Position numbers and translations under genes: made by a program. The notes below the pieces were generated by a model. The model worked only from the letters and a program-made list of their open reading frames with translations. It was not told where the DNA came from and searched no databases. From assembly GCA_016745215.1 (NCBI GenBank), contig CP050890.1, positions 6,448,001 to 6,512,000 on the forward strand: a stretch of DNA of 64,000 nucleotides. Reading direction: 5' to 3'. Below, in pieces: positions 44,112 through 51,813 of this stretch. Source of the stretch: Thiohalocapsa sp. PB-PSB1. Lineage in GTDB: Bacteria > Pseudomonadota > Gammaproteobacteria > Chromatiales > Chromatiaceae. The number at the start of each line of letters is the position of its first letter. Within the stretch, counting starts at the first letter, position 1.

Positions 44112-47100
44112 CTACAGCGCGCTGTCACCCGTGTGCCGCTGTCCGAGGGCGCGATGGACCAGCCTACTCAGGTCTTCTTGCACATGCAGAAGACACGGCA
44201 ACAGGATCAACGTCAACGGCGTGGCAAATAGGATCCCATAACCCATCGCCAACGCCATCGGCGCCGCAAAGGGGTCTGAGCCACCAAGACCGTAAGCCAT
44301 CGGCAAGAGCCCGGCGACAGTAGTGACAGAGGTCAACACAACGGGCCGCAACCGTACCTTTGCCGCCTCCACCACAGCCCAGGCGAATGGTTTCTCAGGT
44401 CGCGACTCGCGCAGGTGGTTGACCTCGTTCACCAGAATGAGCGAATCGTTGACGACGATGCCCGTCAGTCCCACCACGCCGAGCATGGCGAGGAAACCGA
44501 GCGGCTCTTGATGCAAGGCAAAGGCTGCAATGACTCCGATAAGGCCAAACGGGATCGCTAAAATCACCAGCAGCGGCTGGAAGACCGAATTGAACAGCAG
44601 CAATAACAATAGGTAGATACCCAAGGCGGCCGCAACAAAGGCGATGAGTAGACTTTGCATCGAGGCCGTGGTCTCCTCTGCCTCACCGCCTACGACCAGC
44701 CGCATGTCGGGCCAGTCCCGATCGAGGTCTAGCTCTGCCAACGCCTCCGTCGTTGCCTTGAGCGGCGTTGTCCGGCTTAGGTCTACATCGCCGGTGACCG
44801 TGATCGTGCGCTCGAAGTCATAGTGATAAAAGTTCGAGGGACCGGACGCGATGCGAAACCGCGCGACATCTCCCAAGCGAATGAAGCGCCCCTCTTGATT
44901 GGTCACCAATAGTTCCTGGAGATCATCCTGCGCATGGCGTGCTCGCGGTTCCAGGATGACCCGAAACTCCACGTCCTCATCCCCGTACCGAACCGAAGTG
45001 ACCACCTCGCCATCAAACGCCAGACGGACATTACGCGCCACATCGGCCACCGACAGGCCCGCATTGGCCAGTCTTACATAGTCGAGGTCTATTACAATCT
45101 GGTCCTTGCCGGCCTTGTCGTCGCGATCCAAGTCCTTGACGCCATCGATCCGCTCGAGACGTTCCAGGATCAGGCTGGCCAGGGAATCTCTCTGCTCGTC
45201 GTTGGAACCCACAACCCGTATAGTAATCGGTCGCCCAACCGGCGGCCCGCCATCGTCGATGACGAAACGCAATCGATCAACGCCCTCGACCCTCGCCATC
45301 CGCTCACGCAGCCACTCGACAATCTGATCGGCGTTGCGTTCACGTGTCGCGAAGGGCGTCAAATAGACGCCGAGATAGGCCCAGTTCTCATTCTCACCGA
45401 GATTCCATTCGCCGTGGCTGCCGATGCGACTGACGTAGGAAGCAAGCTCGCCTTCCGGTAATGATCGCAAAACCTCTTCCAACTCGATAACAAGGTCCTC
45501 GGTTGCGGCCAAAGAACTTCCGCTTGGCAGCTCGACCAGCACGAAAAAGTTGTCAGCGGACTGTGTGGGAAAGAGCACGAAATCAAGATATTTTCCCGCG
45601 TACCAGAACGCGCTGATCAACAAGGCCAAGAATCCGCTGATGACGATATACCGCAAGCGCAAGAACAGGCTCAGGGTCCAATCGAAACCCTCTCTAACTC
45701 CTGTAAACCAGGTAGCATGACGGGAGGTCGCTGCCCGCCGGGAAGGTACTCGGCGCGAACCGATGAGGTGGGCCGGCAGGGCAATGGTTGTCTCGAGCAA
45801 CGAGATCGCGAGCGCCAGGCAAACCACCAACGGGATGACAAAAACGAAATCGCCGAACACGCCCGACATGAAGAACATCGGTGCGAACGCGAGACCTGTC
45901 GTCAGCACGGTCGTCAGAACCGGCAGGTAGACCACAACAGTGCCCTCAACCGCCGCATCCATGGGTGACAGGCCGAGCTCCCGATGGCGCCAAATGCTCT
46001 CAGCAATGACGATTCCGTCATCGACGACGATCCCGATCACAAGGATCATTGCCGCCAAGGCTATGGAGTCCAAATAGGCACCGAACACCGGCAACAGGAA
46101 CAGTGTGCCGAGCAGAACCACCGGAATACCCATGGCGACCCAGAACGCCGAGCGGAAATCCAAGAACAGTGCAAGCACGAACAGCACCAGCACCAAGCCG
46201 AAGGCACCGTTGGTGGCGACCACGGACAGGCGGTTGCGGACCTGTCGCGAGGCATCGTTTGAATACTCAATCTGTACTCCATCCGACAATCGATGCTTGT
46301 TGTCCTCCACCAGCTGTTTGATGGCATTGACGGTGCGGATCATATCCGCCGACTCCTTCTTGTACACCAGAAGCGAAATCGCCTGCTTCCCGTTCATGCG
46401 GGAGACGACCTTCTGGGGTTCGAACGCATCCAGCAGACGCGCGAAATCCGAAACCCGCAACTGGGTTCCGGACTCGGTCACGCGAACGATGACATCCGAC
46501 ACATCGAGTGGGTCTTCAAACTGTGCCAGGGTAACGATATTGCGCTCGCTGGTGTAGGATTCGAAACTCCCGCCACTCGCGCGAATGTTGCGATTACTTA
46601 CCGCTTCGGCCACAGCGTGCGCAGGTACGCGCCATTTTTCCAACGCGTCCTGGGAAACCTCGATCTTAATCTCCCGATCCAAATAACCAAACTTCTCCAC
46701 TCGGGCGACGCCCGGCAATCCGAGCAACGCCCTTTCCGTTCGCCGCGCCAGGTCGCGCAAAAGTCGGTAGGAGCCGTCGCCGGTAAGACCCACTTCGATG
46801 ATCGGGAAGGCGGTGGTGGTATTCAATTCCTCTACGACCGGTCGCTCGTCCACTTCTGGTGGTAGATCACCCACCCGCGAAGCCGCATCTCTGACGTCGT
46901 TCTTCACCTTACGCGCATCGGTAACGTCAGGATCGATGCGGACATGGACGATCGACACGTTCTCCATCGAGAAGGAGACCACCCACTTGAGCCCATCGAC
47001 CTCCTCTAATTCCTCTTCGATCTGGTTGGTGACGTTGAGCTCAACGTCCTCTGGCGACGCGCCGGGGTAGCGCGTCGTAATCGTCATCTCGTTGAAATCA

Positions 47101-47222
47101 ACGCTCGGGAAATTGTCGCGCTGGATCACGGTCAGAGCACCGAGACCGAGCAAAATGATTAGCGCCGTGAAGGCGTAGGCGACGGTGACGCGACTCGCAA
47201 AGAAACGGATCAGCGCATGCAT
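44112..47222 (-). CDS. RND-family efflux pump inner-membrane transporter
   Basis: A 1036-residue transporter of the AcrB/HAE-1-like superfamily. It starts at 47222 (MHALIRFFASRVTVAYAF); the frame extends upstream but lacks sense and would overlap the adaptor gene. The usual layout is present: first membrane helix, porter domain, helix group with the proton-relay acid pair in VIGIVVDDGIVIAESIW, second porter domain and a last helix group (GVVGLTGIVVNDSLILVNEV). The C-terminus lies in the cytoplasm. It expels small molecules, driven by protons; the substrate is unknown. It is the last gene of a GAF-adaptor-pump operon that lacks an outer-membrane channel gene in this window. Confidence 0.93.
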   Translation of the reverse strand: MHALIRFFASRVTVAYAFTALIILLGLGALTVIQRDNFPSVDFNEMTITTRYPGASPEDVELNVTNQIEEELEEVDGLKWVVSFSMENVSIVHVRIDPDVTDARKVKNDVRDAASRVGDLPPEVDERPVVEELNTTTAFPIIEVGLTGDGSYRLLRDLARRTERALLGLPGVARVEKFGYLDREIKIEVSQDALEKWRVPAHAVAEAVSNRNIRASGGSFESYTSERNIVTLAQFEDPLDVSDVIVRVTESGTQLRVSDFARLLDAFEPQKVVSRMNGKQAISLLVYKKESADMIRTVNAIKQLVEDNKHRLSDGVQIEYSNDASRQVRNRLSVVATNGAFGLVLVLFVLALFLDFRSAFWVAMGIPVVLLGTLFLLPVFGAYLDSIALAAMILVIGIVVDDGIVIAESIWRHRELGLSPMDAAVEGTVVVYLPVLTTVLTTGLAFAPMFFMSGVFGDFVFVIPLVVCLALAISLLETTIALPAHLIGSRRVPSRRAATSRHATWFTGVREGFDWTLSLFLRLRYIVISGFLALLISAFWYAGKYLDFVLFPTQSADNFFVLVELPSGSSLAATEDLVIELEEVLRSLPEGELASYVSRIGSHGEWNLGENENWAYLGVYLTPFATRERNADQIVEWLRERMARVEGVDRLRFVIDDGGPPVGRPITIRVVGSNDEQRDSLASLILERLERIDGVKDLDRDDKAGKDQIVIDLDYVRLANAGLSVADVARNVRLAFDGEVVTSVRYGDEDVEFRVILEPRARHAQDDLQELLVTNQEGRFIRLGDVARFRIASGPSNFYHYDFERTITVTGDVDLSRTTPLKATTEALAELDLDRDWPDMRLVVGGEAEETTASMQSLLIAFVAAALGIYLLLLLLFNSVFQPLLVILAIPFGLIGVIAAFALHQEPLGFLAMLGVVGLTGIVVNDSLILVNEVNHLRESRPEKPFAWAVVEAAKVRLRPVVLTSVTTVAGLLPMAYGLGGSDPFAAPMALAMGYGILFATPLTLILLPCLLHVQEDLSRLVHRALGQRHTGDSAL

Positions 47223-47238
47223 CCAGTTACCACGCTCG

Positions 47239-48111
47239 TCATTGGACGAATCTGACCTTGCCGAACATGCCCGGGTAGAGCCCTTCCCGGGTCGGTAGGG
47301 TGATTTCCACCAGGAAGGTGTGATCACTGTCGCCGGACGGGATGACGGCTTCGACACGGCCCTGCAGCCAATCTGACCCAAGGGCGTCGATGCGCACCTT
47401 GACTGGCGCATCGACTTGGATACTCGGTAGATCCAGTTCCTTGACCCTGGCGTGCAGCTCTAAGCGAGAATGGTCCTCCAATCGCAGCAGGGGCGCGCCC
47501 GGCTGCGTCAGCTGGCCCAGCTCCGCGGTGCGCGCAACGATGATGCCGCCGAATGGTGCCAACAATCGCCTGTCGGCCAGCAGGGCTTCGATCTTCGCCA
47601 GTTTCGCGTCTGCGAGCTTGACACGCTGCTCTGCGGCCGCGAGCCCATAACGAGCCTCATCCAGCCGATCCTCGGAAAGAGACTCGGCACGGGCCAAGCG
47701 CTCTAGGCGATCCGCGGCGCGGGCCCGCCAATCGCTCTCGACCTGCGCAGCGGCCAACTCCGCCTCCGCAGCTGCACGGTCTGCCAGCAGCTCTGCCGTA
47801 TCGAGCTGAAGCAGCACGGCATCGGCCTCGACGCGATCCCCGCGCTCGACATGCAGACTAACGATCCGCCCCATTGGTTTAGCGGCGATGTCAACGGCGC
47901 GCGCAGGCACGACGACACCCGTAGCGACCACATAGCCGCCACTGGCACCCATTGCGACCTCCGCAACGGCCAGCAAGAGCAAGCCAAGCAGAACGTGCAT
48001 ACGTCGCGCCGGCCTGGCCGAAGCAAGCCCGAGCGGTACGGCGTGGTGCGCCCGGTCCGTCTGGGCTTTTTCGTACGCCGCCGAAGTTCGGCAGCTACTG
48101 AGGTTCATCAT
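47239..48111 (-). CDS. HlyD/AcrA-type periplasmic adaptor protein
   Basis: A membrane-fusion protein of about 290 residues. It has an N-terminal anchor (MHVLLGLLLLAVAEVAMGA), the biotinyl-lipoyl half motifs VVPARAVDIAAKPMGRIVSL and RLLAPFGGIIVARTAELGQL, a helical hairpin rich in Ala/Glu/Arg between them, and a beta-barrel domain ending PGMFGKVRFVQ. It connects the RND pump to an outer-membrane channel. Start at 48111 overlaps the GAF stop (ATGATG over the end of the GAF frame); 48000, at MHVLLG, is a serious alternative. The pump gene follows after 16 bases. Confidence 0.88.
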   Translation of the reverse strand: MMNLSSCRTSAAYEKAQTDRAHHAVPLGLASARPARRMHVLLGLLLLAVAEVAMGASGGYVVATGVVVPARAVDIAAKPMGRIVSLHVERGDRVEADAVLLQLDTAELLADRAAAEAELAAAQVESDWRARAADRLERLARAESLSEDRLDEARYGLAAAEQRVKLADAKLAKIEALLADRRLLAPFGGIIVARTAELGQLTQPGAPLLRLEDHSRLELHARVKELDLPSIQVDAPVKVRIDALGSDWLQGRVEAVIPSGDSDHTFLVEITLPTREGLYPGMFGKVRFVQ

Positions 48112-48856
48112 CGCGGTCCAAGCGAGCCCGGTGTTTTTGTAGATTGGTTTCAAGCAAGCCCAAGACCTCGGTTGCAACGGAAATGATGGCGTTGGTACCG
48201 AAGCCGGCTTGCCGTAACTCGCGGTAGAAGGTCTTGGCAACGATCTTGGCGACTCTCGCCGGGTCGGGACTGATCGGTTTCTGCTCGCTGCCTTCGCGCT
48301 GCTCGAGCAAGCGCGCCATCTGCAGCACGCGCGACTCCGACAATCGCTGCAGCTGGAACACCTGGATGGACTGGCCTACGAACAGCGCAAACACTTCCAG
48401 CAGGTCCAGATCGGATCGCGCGAAGCACTCCGCGTCCCTCGGAAGGCTCGCGTTGATCACCCCAATCACCTGGCCCGAGAGCAGGATCGGGGTCGACATC
48501 ATACTGCGACCGGCATTCGCTCCCTGCCGCGCGAGGGCCGACACCCCGGAGTGGCCGACGTCATCGAGCAATAGGGACGCTTGGGTCTCCACCACATGCC
48601 AGGCAATACTCTCGCCGGGCTTGACCGGCGCCCGATAGGCCTCCGCCGGCAGGTCGCCGAAGTGCGAACAGACCTTCAAGGTCGGCAGGTGGCCGTCGCC
48701 GGGGTCGCTGAGCAGCATGACCGAGCACCGGCCAGCACCGACGGAACGCGCGGCCAGATGGGCCAAATCCCGGAGACCGTCGTCCAGGCCCTGTTCGCGT
48801 TCGAAGAGGGCGCCGACGTCGACGAGATTCTCGATGAAGGTCTCATCCATAGGCAT
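48095..48856 (-). CDS. GAF-domain sensor protein
   Basis: A 253-residue cytoplasmic protein. The GAF domain covers about residues 15-170 (DLAHLAARSVGAGRCSVMLL, PVKPGESIAWHVVETQASLL, GRSMMSTPILLSGQVIGVIN). A C-terminal helical part (about 175-253) has no output domain I know; it contains KIVAKTFYRELRQAGFGTNA and ends acidic and basic mixed. It probably senses a small ligand and may regulate the adaptor and pump genes, with which it overlaps. An IS630 element ends about 17 bases before its start, so the native promoter may have been displaced. Confidence 0.8.
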   Translation of the reverse strand: MPMDETFIENLVDVGALFEREQGLDDGLRDLAHLAARSVGAGRCSVMLLSDPGDGHLPTLKVCSHFGDLPAEAYRAPVKPGESIAWHVVETQASLLLDDVGHSGVSALARQGANAGRSMMSTPILLSGQVIGVINASLPRDAECFARSDLDLLEVFALFVGQSIQVFQLQRLSESRVLQMARLLEQREGSEQKPISPDPARVAKIVAKTFYRELRQAGFGTNAIISVATEVLGLLETNLQKHRARLDRDDEPQ

Positions 48857-48873
48857 ATAGTCAGTTAATGGGA

Positions 48874-49993
48874 TAACCGGACTTTAGCATGCGGCTGCGT
48901 ATTTCGTTTCAGGGAGCTGGAAGAACGACAGAATCCGGCTTGTTCGTTTCTGCAGTGAACCTAACGCCGAGTGCACATGCTGATTGAGGGCGTGCTTGTT
49001 TGCGATCACTTGCCGTGCGAGTTTGTTATCTTTGATCTCCTCCCAGGCGTGTTCATTGGGATGACGCTCCGGGCTGTATGCCGGGAGGCATTCGAGACGC
49101 ATGCGATGACGGTGTTGCGCGATAAACACCCGCACCTTTCTCGAACGGTGAAAGGAGGCGCCGCCAACAACGATGATCAATGGACGCGTGCATCCCTTGA
49201 GAACCTGTTTGAGGAAGTCGATGTAGACGTCGCAATTGATCCGCCCGTCGGTGACATGGTCGCGCGACTCGCCACGCGCGCTGACCGTCGAGAGGATGTT
49301 GAGATGTTCGCGACGGCCGGTGACGATGACCTTCAGGCTGACCCCTCGCAGACCCCAGGTCTTACCGGAATACTCGTGCAGGTCGACGCCGGCCTCGTCT
49401 TCGAAGGCGATGTCGGCCCCGATCACCTTGGCAAAGCGTTGCAATTTGGGGAATGTCTGATTGACGAAGCGCTCGACAGCCTCCGGGGTTTGTTCGGCAG
49501 CGTGATGGGCGAGCTTCTGCACACTCAGCCCAAGGCGGTGCAAATGGGCATTGATCGTGGCTCCGCCGACCTCGACACCAAGGCGATCGGCCAGCCTCTC
49601 GGCGAGCAAGGCACAGGTCCATAGCCGGGTATCGTAGCCAAACTCCTGCGACCTGCGCTTCAGCACGGTCTGCTTGAGCCAAGCATCCACCGCCTCGGTG
49701 ACCATCGGCTTAGCGCCGAGGGCTTGGTTTGTCTCTAGACTCTTGTAACCCTCGCTCCTGAAGCGTCTAAGCCAAGCGTAAACGCTGCTGCGGCTGATGC
49801 CGAGCATTTCACTAACATCCTTGGGGCTGAAGCCGTTTTCCCGAACCGCATACACTGCAAGCATACGCGAATAGCTCATGACCTCATCGGGAATTAAGCG
49901 TGCATCGTCTAGCCAGGAAGGCCTCATATTCGCCTCCATCACTGTGGCGGAATCATTTTCCAATTCGAGTATAACTCCTTTTAATTCCGGTTA
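48874..49993 (-). mobile_element. IS630-family insertion sequence
   Basis: A 1.12-kb element with imperfect 13-bp terminal inverted repeats, TAACCGGACTTTA at the left and TTAATTCCGGTTA at the right, each starting with TA, as expected for TA-targeting IS630 elements. It holds one transposase gene and has landed just upstream of the GAF-adaptor-pump operon. Confidence 0.75.
48884..49963 (-). CDS. IS630-family transposase, catalytic residue altered
   Basis: A 359-residue transposase. The N-terminal half has two helix-turn-helix units (FSPKDVSEMLGISRSSVYAW). The DDE domain shows the first acid in IAFEDEAGVDLHEYSG and the third in CLPAYSPERHPNEHAWEEIK. At the second position the text reads LIIVVGGASFHRSRKV, where relatives have an aspartate (VDGASFH or VDNASFH). 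The Gly replacement would destroy catalysis. Length is full and there is no frameshift, so this copy looks recent but inactive unless complemented. Confidence 0.88.
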   Translation of the reverse strand: MENDSATVMEANMRPSWLDDARLIPDEVMSYSRMLAVYAVRENGFSPKDVSEMLGISRSSVYAWLRRFRSEGYKSLETNQALGAKPMVTEAVDAWLKQTVLKRRSQEFGYDTRLWTCALLAERLADRLGVEVGGATINAHLHRLGLSVQKLAHHAAEQTPEAVERFVNQTFPKLQRFAKVIGADIAFEDEAGVDLHEYSGKTWGLRGVSLKVIVTGRREHLNILSTVSARGESRDHVTDGRINCDVYIDFLKQVLKGCTRPLIIVVGGASFHRSRKVRVFIAQHRHRMRLECLPAYSPERHPNEHAWEEIKDNKLARQVIANKHALNQHVHSALGSLQKRTSRILSFFQLPETKYAAAC

Positions 49994-50470
49994 AGCAGAG
50001 CGAAAACGTGGTATTAGCTGAGCGACCGACTATAGCATACGAACGACGGACGGCACTAGATCAGTCCAAAAGTAGAAACGATACACTATCAGCTGCTGCG
50101 TCCTCAGGATCCGGTTCGCACGGCCACGCGCAAGTCGGTCAACGCGAGTGTGCGCAACTGACCCGAGTGACGGCAGAAGCCCAAAGCCGACCTACTCTGC
50201 CGACGCTGAGCGCCGGCCACTCCCCCGGATTCAGTGCCGTCTCCGCTCCGACCAAACTGAACCCTCCGCGAAGCTTCAATTTCCTATCCGTATCCGTGAG
50301 GGGACATCCTATGCGCGCCGGGCTGAGGCTTCTCCATGAGGCAGCTACGCCCGCTGCCCGGACAATGGACGATCACGTTCGCTTAATCATTCGCTCTTGA
50401 CTAACTGGTCAAGAAGCGCCTGAGAGACTGTATAGAAAGGGCAGTCTCTCAATGACGGGCTGTTGACCCT
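49994..50470. other. Gene-free spacer between two IS630-type copies
   Basis: About 480 bases. The frames present have no ribosome site and a Ser/Pro/Arg-rich composition without domain character. I see no inverted repeat beyond the right end of the IS at 49993. Confidence 0.4.
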
Positions 50471-50714
50471 GTTTCGCCTACCCGTAGCTGAGGCTTCCCC
50501 ATTGCAGAAAGGAGGCCTGATCGCCGAACAGCAAGTAGGCGTTCTTGCGCTGCGCAAGCCGCAAGATCGTCGGCCATGTGCAATTCAGCCACTGCGTACG
50601 TTTCTCGGTGTCCAGGTGATTGGAGACGGACCGCGCTTTCTGGTATGAGTCGTTCATGGACTCGAGCAGTTCGCTGATGGAGCGCAGGTTGTAAAACACA
50701 CCGAAGCGCTCCTA

Positions 50715-50753
50715 GATGAGCTGTTGTGATGAGCTATTGTGATGAGCTGTTGG
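50715..50753. repeat. 13-bp unit tandem triplicate inside the transposase pseudogene
   Basis: GATGAGCTGTTGT, GATGAGCTATTGT and GATGAGCTGTTGG stand head to tail. Two extra 13-bp units add 26 bases and shift the reading frame of the pseudogene. Confidence 0.85.
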
Positions 50754-51033
50754 ATCATTGGGCTGCGCCAACAATTGCCGGTGAAACCGGCTTTGGCTGG
50801 TCCCTCATCAATGCGTTTAGCCAACTCCAGGCGCTGGATCTTGCTTAGCGTCGGCGGACGCCCCGGCGATGTCTTCGAGTGCAAGCCGCGCATGCCGCGT
50901 TTGAACCACGCACGTACGACTTCGCTGGAGACCCGCAGAACCTGCGCAATCTCACTGGCAAAAAAGTCATCGGCGAACAACAAGATTGACAGCACGCGGT
51001 TCACCCGCGCCAGATCCCCGGCCTGCCTTGCCC

Positions 51034-51285
51034 TAGGCTGTCGAAATGTCCCGAGTTTTGATGCCAAACCGATGCCGGGTCTTGGATTGCTTCATCGAAC
51101 GCACTGGGGAAGCCTCATCGGTGTCGGGGTCGCTATCGGAATCGAAATCGAATCCGCTCATCGATCAAAGCAGCCAGCTCGATACCAATCCCTAATGTTG
51201 ACCTTGACACCGATCCCGACACCGACTAAGCATCCATAAACCGGGAAGCGCTTGTTTTAGCGAGACTGCAGATTTCGACAGCCTA
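51034..51285. mobile_element. MITE-like element, family 1 copy C
   Basis: A 252-bp element with TAGGCTGTCGAAAT at the left and ATTTCGACAGCCTA at the right, both perfect, and a perfect 9-bp target duplication GCCTTGCCC (about 51025-51033 and 51286-51294). It matches copy B over its length in opposite orientation, including the CGGTGTCGGGGTCGC-type foldback interior. It encodes no transposase. It sits inside the IS630-like gene. Confidence 0.9.
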
Positions 51286-51813
51286 GCCTTGCCCTCTCCA
51301 GCTCAACTGCCAGTTCGGCACGTTTCTCGTCCGACAACCCAAGATGGAAACTCAACATGTCTTTTCGCTCCTGTCGCATCAGAATCCATGTGACAGTGGA
51401 GCGACAAACTGATTTGGTCCAGTCGTGCATTCATGCAAAGACACAACTTCGTGTTTACCAGAAACATTTTCTGAAAGTCTATGTTTCGAAAGTAGTGGCT
51501 ATGCCGCCTGGGACCAGTGGTTGAGGCGCAGACACGAACTGAGTTCGGCTGTGCAATGTTGTACCTCCAGGATTGATCAGGCGTAATTTCCTGACCTATC
51601 AGCAGGATAAGAAAAAAGAGCTGGACACGGAGATTCCAGGTTGTTAAAAATCAGACAATACGCCCTGCTGTGCTTTCTGTATCCCTGCGGTAATAAGCGC
51701 CTCTCCCGCCAACCCTGCGACCTACTTGCTCGGCCTTGCTGCGCGGCCCATGCGCTAACCTACTGATAACCTTATCCTACGCGAACCCTTTCAACCTGAG
51801 CTGGGACAGCACC
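51286..51813. other. Upstream region of the large unknown gene
   Basis: The first 70 bases are the 5' part of the interrupted transposase gene. The rest has no gene. A 32-bp repeat shared with 42101-42132 lies at about 51484-51515. The promoter of the gene at 51814 should be here, but I see no clear boxes. Confidence 0.45.

Larger units (their letters stand above)
50478..51358 (-). pseudogene. Second IS630-like transposase gene, interrupted and truncated
   Basis: The frame starts at about 51358 (MLSFHLGLSDEKRAELAVEL), is cut by the 252-bp element 51034-51285 and resumes as ERARQAGDLARVNRVLSILL, with a helix-turn-helix (FFASEIAQVLRVSSEVVRAW) and RGLHSKTSPGRPPTLSK. Removing the element and one 9-bp duplication restores the frame exactly. 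A 13-bp tandem triplication at 50715-50753 shifts the frame; beyond it FYNLRSISELLESMNDSYQK and LLFGDQASFLQWGSLSYG (first DDE acid region) follow, then TAG where relatives have Trp, and the rest is missing. Confidence 0.75.

Noticed and set aside
50008..50400. 130-residue plus-strand frame between the IS copies
   Set aside because: No ribosome site, no domain and composition of non-coding DNA.
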